Below, in pieces: positions 48,701 to 61,400 of a stretch of 64,000 nucleotides of DNA. The stretch's first letter is position 1, and every line of letters starts with the position of its first letter. The notes under the pieces were generated by a model. That model did no database searches and was not told the origin of the DNA. It worked only from the letters and a program-made list of their open reading frames with translations. Origin of the DNA: Terebella lapidaria (lineage: Eukaryota; Annelida; Polychaeta; Terebellida; Terebellidae); assembly GCA_949152475.1 (NCBI GenBank), contig OX424555.1, positions 12,728,868 through 12,792,867 on the forward strand. The letters run 5' to 3'. Both the position numbers and the translations under genes were made by a program.

Positions 48701-49838
48701 CAGTAGGCTCGCTTTGAGGGCTCCACCAAGAGGTCCACCGAGGAGTCCACTGAAAGGCCAGCCCTGTAAGCTCGCTCCGAGGAGTCCACCAAGAGGTCCA
48801 GCGAGAAGTTCACTGAGAGGCCAGCCCAGTAAGCTCATTCTTAGGGCTCCACCAAGAGGTCCACCGAGGAATCCACTCAAAAGTCAGCCCTGTAGACTCG
48901 ATTTGAGGGCTCCACCAAGAGGTCCACCGAGGAGTCCACTGAAAGGCCAGCCCTGTAGGCTCGCTCCGAGGAGTCCACCAAGATGTCCATCGAGAAGTCC
49001 ACTGAGAGGCCAGCCCAGTAGGCTCGCTTTGGGGGCTCCACCAAGAGGTCCACCGAGGTGTCCACTGAAAGGCCAGCCCTGTAGGCTCGCTCCAAGGAGT
49101 CCACCAAGAGGTCCAGCGAGAAGTCCACTGAGAGGCCAGCCCAGTAGGCTCACTCTTAGGGCTCCACCAAGAGGTCCACCGAGGAATCCATTGAAAAGCC
49201 AGCCATGTAGGCTCGCTCCGAGGAGTCCACCAAGAGGTCCAGCGAGAAGTCCACTGAGAAGCCAGCCCTGTAAGCGCGCACTGAGGGCTACACCAATAAG
49301 TGCACCAAAGAGTCCACTGAAAGGCCAGCCCTGTGGCCTCGCCCAGGAAAGTCCACCAAAAGGTCCAGTGAGAAGTCAACTGAGAGGCCAGCCAAGTAGG
49401 CTCGCTCCGAGGGCTCCACCAAGAGGTCCAGCGAGAAGTCCAATGAGCGGCCAGCCTTGTAGGCTCGCTCCGCAGACACCACCAAGAAGTCCACCGAGGA
49501 GTCCACTGGGAGGCCAGCCCTGTAGGCTCGCTCCGAGAGTCAACCAAGAGGTCCAGCGAGAAGTCCACTGGGAGGCCAGCCCGGTAGACCTGCTCTGAGC
49601 GTTCCACCAAGAGGCCCAGCGAGACATCCATTGAAAGGCCAGCCCTGTAGGGTCGCTCCGAGGGCTCCACCAAGAGGGCCACCGAGGAGTCCACTGAAAG
49701 GCCAGCCCTGTAGGCTCACTCCGAGGGCTCCACCAAGAGGGCCACCGAGGAGTCCACTGAAAGGCCAGCCCGGTAGGCTCGCTCTAAGGGCTCCACCAAG
49801 AGGGCCACAGAGGAGGAGTCCACTGAAAGGCCAGCCAC
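42745..49838. repeat. 63-bp satellite array, first block (~112 copies)
   Basis: Consensus unit GAGGGCTCCACCAAGAGGTC, CACCGAGGAGTCCACTGAAA, GGCCAGCCCTGTAGGCTCGC, TCT. Copies are diverged with indels at 42.7-45 kb and much more uniform from 45.1 kb on. In the uniform part both strands stay open for hundreds of codons: plus gives a 21-residue Pro/Arg-rich repeat (APPRGPPRSPLKGQPCRL), minus gives SVDSSVDLLVEPSERAYRAG, and another minus frame is Gly-rich. No start context, splice sites or non-repeat domain belongs to any frame, so I call it satellite DNA. Confidence 0.93.
45183..47440. repeat. ~1.13-kb higher-order repeat within the 63-bp array, two copies
   Basis: The string GGCCAGCACTGTAGGCTCAC at 45183 recurs at 46311, and the order of variant units after it (AGTCCACACAAAGCC, AGTACACCAAGAGG, GTCTCGATTTGAGG, CCACCAAGATGTCCAG) is repeated almost exactly, giving an offset of 1128 bp, close to 18 units. 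A segment-wise duplication of a block of units. Confidence 0.8.
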
Positions 49839-50309
49839 AGTGTATTAGCCAGTGTATTACTTACTTTTTCCTAAGCATAACCTGAGGTTTGAACACTCCC
49901 AAGACTACTTATGCCAGGGAAAAACCTAAAAGACCACTAGGTCACTGAAGTACCAAATACGATTTTGCATATGCTTATGATACATATGCCTACCTAAACT
50001 CTTTGTGTGTCTTGAAGAGTATCGTTTCCAGTGACAACTTATCAGGTTTTGGTCTCACAATTCTCTTTTATTTCACCAAGTTTAGCACTGTCATCTTAGA
50101 TTTGAGGTCACCAAAAGTTACCACTTGTATATATAGCTTCCCATGTGCTCAAAATACAAGTATTTGCTTCATCTTCATGGCATTAATTTGTTTCCTCGAA
50201 AAAGTTATCTCGGGCCGAGTTCGAGGGCACATTATTTTGCTGATCCAATTGAAACACATACATTTGATTACTGGGTACATGTTCAAATAATACAACACCC
50301 ACCTCAGCT
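49839..50309. repeat. Unique-looking spacer, copy 1 of a segmental duplication
   Basis: Non-satellite sequence starting at GTGTATTAGCCAGTGTATTA and containing CTTGAAGAGTATCGTTTCCA. It recurs at 51758-52230 at an offset of about 1919 bp with only scattered changes and one small insertion. Confidence 0.9.
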
Positions 50310-51757
50310 GTAGGCCCTGTAGGCTCGCTTTGAGGGCTCCACCAAGAAGTCCACCGAGGAGTCCACTGAAAGGCCAGCCCTGTAGGCTCGCTTTGAGGGC
50401 TCCACCAAGAGGTCCACCGAGGAGTCCACTGAAAGGCCAGCCCTATAGGCTCGCTCCAAGGAGTCCACCAAGAGGTCCAGCGAGAAGTCCACTGAGACGC
50501 CCGCCCAGTAGGCTCACTCTTAGGGCTCCACCAAGAGGTCCACCGAGGAATCCACTCAAAAGCCAGCCCTGTAGGCTCGCTCTGAGGGCTCCACCAAGAG
50601 GTCCACCGAGGAGTCCACTGAAAGGCCAGCCATGTAGGCTCGCTCCGAGGAGTCCACTAAGAGGTCCATCGAGGAGTACACTGAAAGGCCAGCCCTGTAG
50701 GCTCACTCTTAGGGCTCCACCAAGAGGTCCACCGAGGAATCCACTCAAAAGCCAGCCCTGTAGGCTCGCTCTGAGGGCTCCACCAAGAGGTCCACCGAGG
50801 AGTCCACTGCAAGGCCAGCCATGTAGGCTCGCTCCAAGGAGTCCACCAAGAGGTCCAGCGAGAAGTTCACTGAGAGGCCAGCCCAGTAGGCTCGCTTTGA
50901 GGGCTCCACCAAGAGGTCCACCGAGGAGTCCACTGAAAGGCCAGCCCTGTAGGCTCGCTCCGAGGAGTCCACCAAGAGGTCCAGCGAGAAGTTCACTGAG
51001 AGGCCAGCCCAGTAGGCTCACTCTTAGGGCTCCACCAAGAGGTCCACCGAGGAATCCACTCAAAAGCCAGCCCTGTAGACTCGCTTTGAGGGCTCCACCA
51101 AGAGGTCCACCGAGGAGTCCACTGAAAGGCCAGCCCTGTAGCCTCGCCTGCGAGGAGTCCACCAAGAGGTCCAGCGAGAAGTCAACTGAGAGGCCAGCCC
51201 AGTAGGCTCGCCTTGAGGGCTCCATCAAGAGGTCCACCGAGGTGTCCACTGAAAGGCCAGCCCTGTAGGCTCGCTCCAAGGAGTCCACCAAGAGGTCCAG
51301 CGAGAAGTCCACTGAAAGGCCAGCCCAGTAGGCTCACTCTTAGGGCTCCACCAAGAGGTCCACCGAGGAATCCATTGAAAGGCCAGCCATGTAGGCTCGC
51401 TCCGAGGAGTCCACCAAGAGGTCCAGCGAGAAGTCCACTAAGAAGCCAGCCCTGTAAGCGCGCTCTGAGGGCTCCACCAATAAGTGCACCGAGGAGTCCA
51501 CTGAAAGGCCAGCCCTGTGGCCTCGCCCAGGAAAGTCCACCAAAAGGTCCAGTGAGAAGCCAGCCCAGTAGGCTCGCTCCCGAGGGCTCCACCAAGAGGT
51601 CCAGCGAGAAGTCCAATGAGAGGCCAGCCCTGTAGGCTCGCTCCGCGGACACCACCAAGAGGGCCACCGTGGAGTCCACTGAAAGGCCAGGCCGGTAGGC
51701 TCGCTCTGAGGGCTCCACCAAGAGGGCCACAGAGGAGTCCACTGAAAGGCCAGCCAC
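50310..51757. repeat. 63-bp satellite array, second block (~23 copies)
   Basis: Same unit as the first block; resumes abruptly at CTGTAGGCCCTGTAGGCTCG. Together with the spacer it forms a ~1.9-kb unit duplicated in tandem from the end of the first block. Long frames on both strands are by-products. Confidence 0.92.
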
Positions 51758-52230
51758 AGTGTATTAGCCAGTGTATTACTTACTTTTTCCTAGGCATAAC
51801 CTGAGGTTTGAACACTCCCAAGACTACTTATGCCAGGGGAAAACCTAAAAGACCACTAGGTCACTGAAGTACCAAATAAGATTTTGCATATGCTTATGAT
51901 ACATATGCCTACCTAAACTCTTTGTGTGTCTTGAAGAGTATCGTTTCCAGTGACAACTTATCAGGTTTTGGTCTCACAATTCTCTTTTATTTCACCAAGT
52001 TTAGCACTGTCATCTTAGATTTGAGGTCACCAAAAGTTACCACTTGTATATATAGCTTCCCATGTGCTCAAAATACAAGTATTTGCTTCATCTTCAGGGC
52101 GTTACATGTAATTTGTTTTCTCGAAAAAAAAAATTCTCGGGCCGAGTTCAAGGGCACATTATTTTGCTGATCCATATTGAAACATATACATTTGATTACT
52201 GGGTGCATGTTTCAAATAATACAACACCCA
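51758..52230. repeat. Unique-looking spacer, copy 2 of a segmental duplication
   Basis: Second copy of the 49839-50309 segment, continuing into single-copy sequence after CAACACCCACCTCAACTG. The point where similarity stops (~52230) is where the first copy jumps back into satellite. Confidence 0.9.
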
Positions 52231-55200
52231 CCTCAACTGATACACTGCTTGTTTATTATCCCAGTACACAAAACACAATCGCCGAGTAAAGCCCCCCAAA
52301 AGATGGACAATATTCATCTAGAATTGTTTTATTGAATAATATTGGTGAATAATTATTTCCATAATCATACATATTGTTTTATTGCTCATAAAACATGGCA
52401 GATTCCAAGTTCGCAACCATTATTACCATTATAGTTTACCAATACATGAAAGTATTGTTATCCAGTGGAACACATGCACTGAAAGATGCAGAACACTTGT
52501 GCATTACATTTTACTGATATAATTGTTAGTAATCTGCATGACAAGTCAAATGCACATCACATCCATGTTTCAGTTCTTGGAAAGTACATGGACAAAATGC
52601 AGACAAGATACCAATACTGCTACTTCTTGATTCACCATCTTTTTACTGAACATCCTGGTCGATACATCTACATGTATATCACAACTTCTCCAACTATAAG
52701 TTCCATATACAAACATAACATAATATTTTATCCCATTTATATCATATACCCTGGATATATAGAAGCATGAAATACATTTTTGTATCACAACCTTCACCAC
52801 TTTTATATGAAAGCATAAACAAGGTATATATAACAAAATAACTTTTGAAACATCAACATGGCTGGTTCTGCTGTTCAAAACCCTGCAGCTTTGGATGACT
52901 CTTCATGAGACATACATCTCAAACGGTTCTCATGTTGTCAAAGTCAGAATTCCCAGACATTAGATAGCATGTCAGTATTCGGTACATACAACAGATCATC
53001 AATAAACATCCATAATCCAACAAGAAATGTCTCAACACGCATGAGTTCATTACAAGCTGTACTTCGGTGGTCAACTGAAATATATAGTCTTAGATGTAAG
53101 TATCTATCAATACTCTTGAAATTATGACTGGATCACGGAGTTTACTGTTAATGTATCCCAATTGTTGACCTTCACACTACATGTATACAGTCGACTCCAT
53201 TGGCCGCCACGCCACATGAAATATGCAGAAAAATATACATGTAAATGTATTCATTCAAAACATATTACTGCAAATTTATTTGAAAATTCAACAGGTCAAA
53301 AAAAAAGATATCAGTTTTTGTCGGACAGATGGACAAAACACCTCAGTTCTGGCCTAAGTGTACTAGTTAACTACAAATATATATATAAATATAAATGGAT
53401 GAATAATAGTTTTCAACATAAAATATATTGTATACATGTAAATGCTTAACAATGATAAGCTGTGTCAAGAAAAGTGATCACGAGTCTACCTAACGTTTGA
53501 CTAAATAATGTGTATTTGCACAGCCCTAAATATGAAGAAAGCAATGTGAAGCATAAAGCCGTGGTTAAGTTAAATTTAGATGCATACTATTCTGATACTT
53601 CGGTTTAGGCATGCATATGTTTGTTCTCTAGTGTTCACAACAAAATATGTAAGTACGGTAGTATCGTACGGTCAAAGTAATATCATACGGTCAGTGCACC
53701 CAACCAGGCACTTAACTATCTTACAATATGATACTTAGTGTCAAGAAACACAGGTCAAATTTAACTCATGTTCGAGAATGGTACATGTACAGTGGTCCCT
53801 GTAAGATAAGACACCTCCGAAATAAGTCTTCCCTGTCTTTTTTTGTATTCCCCAAAAATCAATTTAACATGTAAATGAACCTGTGAAATAAGACTTCTTG
53901 TAAGATAAGACCTAATTTTTCCTGCAAAAGGGGAGGTCTTATCTTACAGGGACCACTGTATACTGAACAAACCAATAACACTACTGCAATGATGTCACCA
54001 TCTGGATAGTCTTATTATTGGGTTATTTTCATGAGATACATTCCGTACCAAGGTTGGATGATGCAGATACATTGAGATACATTGTATTTAACATCTCTGT
54101 TCAGAGAATCACCGGTCATTTTCTATCAATTGTATTCTATTTTCGGCCCAAGTATCATATCCTGCGCCTCCCTCTATATTCAATAAGGATTAAAAAGGTG
54201 CGAGACGGTTTAAATGGTATGTTTTCAGTGGATGAGCAGTATTAAGGAGCAGTGTACAGTACTTGGGCCCTATTTTCGAAAGTGAGCCATAACAGTATGT
54301 GCATGTTTTTTCAATTACTTCAAAAAAAGTACAAAACCTTTGTTTCCAATGAGTAGTACTTTACAATTTGAGTTGTTCAGAACCAGTAAGCAGATCAAAT
54401 TACTTGTTAGTCAAATGTAAAACGTGATAAATTCGCCTCCCTATGTGGAGGATCAACAAAACAATGGGGAGAATTTCAGTTTCACAGAAAATGCTTAAGG
54501 TCAGCTGCTTTATGTGCATAAATATCATAACAAAGCATAATAACATTAGCAACAATATCCAGCAAACTAAACTAGATCCTATGTTTCAATAGAAAACCAC
54601 CTTGGCATTGGAGATCAGTTTGGTTTCTACCCACAGGTTCTTTTACCCTACAACTGATCCTGATGCCTGCTGACACTTGTCCCCTAATGCCAGCCTTCGG
54701 GGTCAAGGCAGGTGGTCCCCAGGTGGATCTTACAGGGCAGGATCTATCATATAATACACACATATGATAGTACAGTTACGACAGCGATATGAAGACCACT
54801 ACTTCCTGATATTCAAACCCCATTCATTGGATATTTTCTGCACTTGGAGGAGAATAGAATGTCATGTAATGTGGGACAGCTATTATTATTCCCTAGAAAC
54901 CAAAATTATGGTGCAGAAAATGGCAGTGATTTCTGGAGGGAAATCATCTGATCATTTCTGAGATGTGGCATTTTTATTCTATACACAATACTAACAAAAC
55001 AAACAACAAAATATTGAAAGAAGTTGTCAAAATGACATTAACGAAAGAACAGTTACTATAGCAGGCCTGAGAATGGTGACAATTGTTGTTATGTTGTAAT
55101 AGCAATACTTTTTTGTATGGAAACTAAACTCAAAGTAACGTTTAACATTAATATGACATTAATTTAGCATCAACTTCCAGTTACGAGGGCTGTTCACTTT

Positions 55201-55407
55201 TCATTCAACTCACTATGAAATTTTTGTTTTTGATTTTTAGTCACCATAATATCACAATGTGCATTTTTCCACCCTAGAGCTATGCCAAACATTTTTTTTT
55301 TCATCAAGTTTTTTAAGCTCAGTAGTATAAGGCTACAGTTGGCGTTGAGTGTTTTTCATCGTTGGTCGGTGAGGTCGTTGTCAAGGCTGGTAGTCAAGGC
55401 GACTCGT
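52231..55407. other. Downstream flank and possible 3' UTR of ALAS
   Basis: AT-rich, no coding similarity. TTTATT at 54973-54978 (AATAAA on the minus strand), ~430 nt after the ALAS stop, is the nearest good poly(A) signal; others occur at 52251 and 52329. Contains one MITE, listed separately. Confidence 0.4.
53790..53958. mobile_element. 169-bp Tc1/mariner-like MITE, copy 1
   Basis: Ends CAGTGGTCCCTGTAAGATAA and the inverse TTATCTTACAGGGACCACTG, flanked by TA (53788-53789, 53959-53960). Internal AATAAGACTT is also inverted. A sister copy lies at 62992-63177 in opposite orientation. Confidence 0.9.
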
Positions 55408-58400
55408 CTAAGCGCAGGCGGTCTCCAGCAGATAGTCGCTGCACTTCATCCCGTCACACTTCGCATTACTGCGAGCGGTGAACGCTTCAAACTTGAGCGG
55501 CTTCTTGCAGAACTCGCACGCGATGGTGCAGTGGCTGCGGAGTTCCAGGCCATGCTCCAGCCAGGCGGAGAGAATCGCGTTGACAAACTCCTTCATCATG
55601 GCGACGTCATGGTGGGGGGTCGGGGCGACACGGAGCAGCTCCTCCCCGCGTGGCACAGTCGGGTAGTTGATGGGTTGGATGTAAATACTGTGCTTCTCCA
55701 TCAGGGTGTTAGCAACCTGCATCACCAGCTTAGGGTCACCCACCTGCAGACAGACACAGGCTTCTCATACAACAGCCAGCTCTGTTACATGTTTTGATCA
55801 TAGCAAGGCATGATCGCATGGATGAGTTAGAAGGACACTGCACATAAATGCACTGTTGGAATCATCATAACTATTTACCCACTGTACATCTATGTTAAAG
55901 CAGCCGCCTTCAAATGTATGCACTATTTTCTTCAAAACTAAATCTTAGAGCAACACATCTAATACAAGATAATAAAACATGTGCACATTGATTTTGACGA
56001 TTACAGTCCGTCCGAGTTGTCTTTTCATCACATTTAACACACATTTTATGACAGTTTTGTATATAAACAAATGAACTGTATCCATCACAATCAGATGTAA
56101 ACAAAGCGTAAAAATGCACGATGAACTGACAATTCCACACACAAAACGGTATATCACTGAAAATTTTCTCATAACTACACCATATTTGCAGATACAAACT
56201 GGAAAATGTACCCAATGTGAAATTTTAAGGCCAATTTTGCATTTGTTTACATTCGAGTTTGATGGATACACTTCGTTTGTTTATAAACAAAACTGGCATA
56301 AAATATGCGTTAAATCAGATTAAACGTTTAAATTACAGTTAAACCGTACTTACATGGACTGTAATCGTCAAAATCAGTGTGTACAGTTTTATTATCTTGT
56401 ATTAGATTTGTTGCACTAAGATTTAGTTTTGAAAAAAATATTGCATATATTCGAAGGCAGCTGCTTTAACAAGACTTAAGAGAGAAGAGGTACAGACATC
56501 TCACTAAGGATGAATACATACATGTATGGGGATGATGTGGCTGGGGCAGTGTATGACGGGAAGTCCTGCTTCCACCAGATGATCTCGAAGGTACGTTACG
56601 TTGTCTTGGTGACGCTGTCGCAGCTGTCTTCCCTCCTCACCACGCAGAACCTGAACACCAAGATACACATTACATGTCAGTTATTTGACATCCGCCGTTA
56701 CTTTACATGGTATTCATATCCAATATAAGCTCCTTTTGTGGCGATTTCAGCATGTAATGTTTGCTTCAGTGCTCTCTAAGAACTCACCCTGATGGAAGCC
56801 AGGGATCCGTACACCACAGTCGGTGGCAGTGATGTTGTAAAGATGAAACCCGATGCGTAACTCCTGATCATGTCAATAAGCCTAGAGGATCCAGCTATAT
56901 AGCCACCAACATTACCGAATGCTTTGCCTGTTGTAGTAAATAACTGAGCATCAGAAGTCAACTCAAAACTCCGAGCAGTGGCATGCAATTTAAACACGTG
57001 CCCTTGTATTTTATAATTTTGACCTATAAATCATAATCAAGGAAAGATGCACATACCAAGGGTTCCAGATATGATGTCCATCTCATGCAGCACACCGTCT
57101 CTCTCCCCTATACCAGCGCCTTGGTCGCCATAGAGACCGACCGCGTGGACCTCGTCGATGAAAGTGATGGCTCCGTACTTGTGGGCGATGTCACACAGCT
57201 CTTGCAATGGGCATACAGCACCTGCCAAAACAAAATAGAAGGGATATTTTATAAATGCTCTGGTAGATTCAGGTAAAGCACTGCATTACTATAGTATGAA
57301 CCTTTGGTAAAGATTCCTGTTGTCACCTAAAACAAAAAGATACTTTTTTCTTAAGATACTAAATGGAGCAAACAGGACAATACCAGTCATGGAGTGGACG
57401 GTCTCAAAAGCCACAATCTTTGGCACGGAGTAGTCAACCTTCTTGAGCAATTCTTCCAGGTGAGCGGGGTCGTTGTGGCGGAAAATGTGCTTGGGGCAGT
57501 CGCTGTGACGTATCCCAGCGATCATGGAGGCGTGGTTACCCGAGTCAGAGAAAATGTGGCAGTCTGAAAATTATAGAATTCCTAAGAATTTGACAGTCTG
57601 AAGAACAAACCTAACGAAAAATCTTTCCAGTTTCCATAAACGTCACACAGATGATGTAATTACTAATGAGTCTGACCTGTTAGTCCTCTACCATAGCTAC
57701 TTGATATATAGTCAACTATGACTCAATCATTGTTGGTGTTTTATTGTAACATTTCAGGAGACTCACTGGGCATCATTTGTCCGAGGGTGGAGAGAGTGGA
57801 GTCGTTGGCCACGTAGCAGGACGTGAAGAGGAGTGCAGCCTCCTTCTGGTGGAGACTGGCCAGCTCCTGCTCCAGAGCCTCGTGGTATGGGGAGTTCCCA
57901 GAGATGTTCCTAGTGCCGCCTGCTCCTGCGCCATGCTTGTACAGCGCCTCACTGTATGTGAGATACAGTTCACATGGTAGTCTACTGGGTAACACTCATC
58001 AATGTACATATGTTGTACTGAACAGTCGAATTTGAGATGACGAACAAATATAAGGAATATGACATTTTCACAATGGATAAGTTGTCTCAATGGGCAGTAT
58101 ACAATACTCATCATTGAGTGCTAGAGATTTACTGAATGTAATCTTAGAACAGCACTAAAAAGAAAGCATATGATGATGCAACTGATACACACAGTGAGTC
58201 ACATTCCTTCTCAATAGACAGCTTTGACACATCCTAACTGCCCCCATAGCCATCTACCTCCTCCCCCCCCCCCCCCCCCCCCAGCACTTACACGACGGCT
58301 GCCTGGACATCCGGATGCCAGCTCATGCCCAGGTAGTCATTGCTGCACCAGACGCTGATCTCCCGTGCCCCCTGGCTGTGCTCCTCGGCCATTGGGAACT

Positions 58401-61400
58401 CCGCACCGCGGCGGCTCACCTTCCTGAACACGCGGTACGTGTTGTCTCGCTTTTTGTGCTCTACACGATTCTCAAAAAACGTCTCGTAGTCAAACATCTC
58501 CGAGGGCGACGGCTCTGAAAGCACATGATTGTATTAGAGCAGTGTAGATTGGAAGATTATCCTTTATACCATTGAGATGTCATATTCAATATTTTGAGTT
58601 CGTTGTCTCTGTACGTTCGGTAAAGTCATAATTTGACAGGAATTTACATGTAATTTGTGAGCTGTCGACTTTATCGAGCTGCATGTATGAGACAGACACT
58701 AATCGCTTACTGTCTGGGTATGGGTATTCCTTCATGGGATTGTTGACATCATCCTGGGTAAAGTTCTTGAGGGGTGACACCAGCTTTGGCTTGACAGCGC
58801 TCCACAGCATCTGAGCAAAGGACTTCGTTGGGGCGGTGGTTTTCTCCACAAAAGTGCTTGCTGCCAAACAGACAAATCCCCAGAACATTACCCACTTATG
58901 AGTGTGTTACATGTTATGATCTGAACTTGAGTTATGTCGAACAAACAAACGTTGAATTGGACAGTAATGTATACCTTCAGTTTTCTCCTCAGGTGGTGGG
59001 GACTTCTCTCTCAAGTCCAGACTCTCATGGAACACGGGGCAGCCACTGCGGCCCGCCTTGGCTAAAACCACACAAACACAATGCAATACAGGGTGCAATA
59101 ACAAGGTGAAATACAGGGACATGTACGTCCTGCCATGTGATCATGGTAATACAGCTGCATTCTTTCATAGTGCATTCATTTTTAAAACAGATCAAACTTG
59201 TTGGAAAACTTCAAATCGCATACTAGCAATATTGCATGAAGCATGTCACCATGATTACACATTCACCCACAGACTTTTATCTTTTTGAAGGTACAGGGTT
59301 ACAGTAGGGTATAGGGTCATAATTACAGTAATGTCAACACAATTTTCTGGATGTTACGCTGCATTACATTTTCATGATTTTTGTTGAGCATGATGATACA
59401 TAATAAAGGTGAGAATGAAAACATGTTTGCCCATAATGCGGTCCATTGGGGTGGGGTGGGGTGGGGGGGGGGGGGGGTGAAGGTGACTGGATTGTTACAG
59501 CCAGTATCACGGCTCATGACGGTTAGGTTCAAGGCAGTGCTGTACTGGAGCCATGTAACCTGCAGGGACAATATGCAGGGCAATAAACCTGATTCCACCC
59601 CATTAACTAATTTGCACAATTTCCTGCCCAGTCAATAGTTGATCCCTGACCAGGTTTATGACTTTAGTGGAGAGTGGAGGCGGTGATCTGCGTAGATGGG
59701 CACCAGTTCCACACAGCACGGGGGTATCCCACAGTACCTGAACTGACATTACGGCCCTGTAATCCATTAGGGCATGCAGGTCTGCAAATGTTATACAACC
59801 TATACAACCCACTAACAGCAATAAACTGGATTACATCAAACAGCAACTCTGCGCTCAAGGTCCTTGGTAATATTTCCAGATGGTATATCGCACAGATATA
59901 TAAAAACGGTACCATGTCAGGTCGTTTGTGTGCTATCAACTGGTTTCGTTGATTACCACCCATAACATTACTGTATCATTGCTGTGTTGGTAATAAATAC
60001 CAATGTTCTTCCAGTGTAGATCACGATATCCTTATTCACCTGATTAATAAATTTTGAACATATTTTTTCAGAATACCAGTCTTGATGATGTCATAGAGGT
60101 GATTATGATCCAATTAAAGCTTCAACAGAATAGCTGGGTCCAGACGTCAAAGAATACAGTTTTCGGACTTTTTTGCCATCCTCATTAATTAAGAAGAAAG
60201 AAATATCTTGATTAGGTTTAGATAGATGAAGTAGCAATATCCCAAAGTATGGTCCGAGCCTGTGCATAAACGACAATAAATGTGAGAACGTTACAGCCTT
60301 AGATGTAGAGAAGAGTGATTGGTCCACAGGCTGACATGGTTTAGTTGTGACAGCAGAACTCAGCATCTTCCTGGTGCATTCATCAAGTTTTACAGGCTGT
60401 CGTAAAAGGATGGCATTAGATGGATCAGACCCACCCATGTAATGACTTCACTGCTGTCTCCCTGTGCTGATTAAGTAGTGACGACCAAAGGAATTGCTAC
60501 ACCAACGAGGGCATTTTATGGTCTGCCCTGGACAATCCCTGCTGCATTCCCCATGTGTTACGACTCTTCCATCCATACATGTCCTACAGGGCTTACTTTC
60601 AACGTAATTTCTCCAACATGGTCATTCCAAGGAGACTTAAGTCATGGAAAACTGGGTCAATCTTCACCTGCACCCATCAGGAAAAGTTGACAAACATTAG
60701 ACATTACACCCTTTAATTAACATTAAACTGTGTTAACATGTTTAATGATAACAAGAACACTGCTCACGAGGTTCATTCTATTTACAGGTAAACCCTCACC
60801 ATGCAAAATACATTCTTGGATCTATGGTCAAGAAAAGAAATAACTAAACACATAAATAGCAATTTCATTTACGTGCTACAACAATCACGTATATTTTATT
60901 TCCTACTTTTTCTCATTATCTTTATGCAAATGTTGCATGGAGTTCATACATTTTCAGAGCATTGTTGAATAAATACTTGGAACCCTGGACAACTTTACAG
61001 TCCAAAAACAATGAAACTCCTGATTGGGATGTATACGAGCAATAAACAAACTACATAACTGGAACTTACGGGAGCATTACAAGCCACAGTGGCTGGCGAT
61101 TCACAGCTCAGTGCTTCCTTCTTTTGAACAAATCCCAGCACAAGAAGTAGAACATGGACAAAATCTCAGGAACCTGTCTCCCTCCCCCCTCCCCCCAGTA
61201 CAACGTAACACTACATTTATTGATGTACCGGGTAGGTGAATCATGTCCAAGAAGACCAGTGTGGTACCCTGGGTTGTATTCAGATAGGTTTGACCTCATC
61301 CCACAGAAAGTTCAGCTATGTATTGCTCTGTAATCACAAACTGTCCCAACAAATTGAATCCCCGGGAAATGTCCTTTGGTTTTACATCACATAAACGCAC

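Noticed and set aside
47832..49598. 588-codon collagen-like or Pro/Arg-rich protein
   Set aside because: Equally long frames exist on the opposite strand, the unit is 63 bp, and no start, intron or unique domain is attached. Kept as a repeat, with a test suggested.
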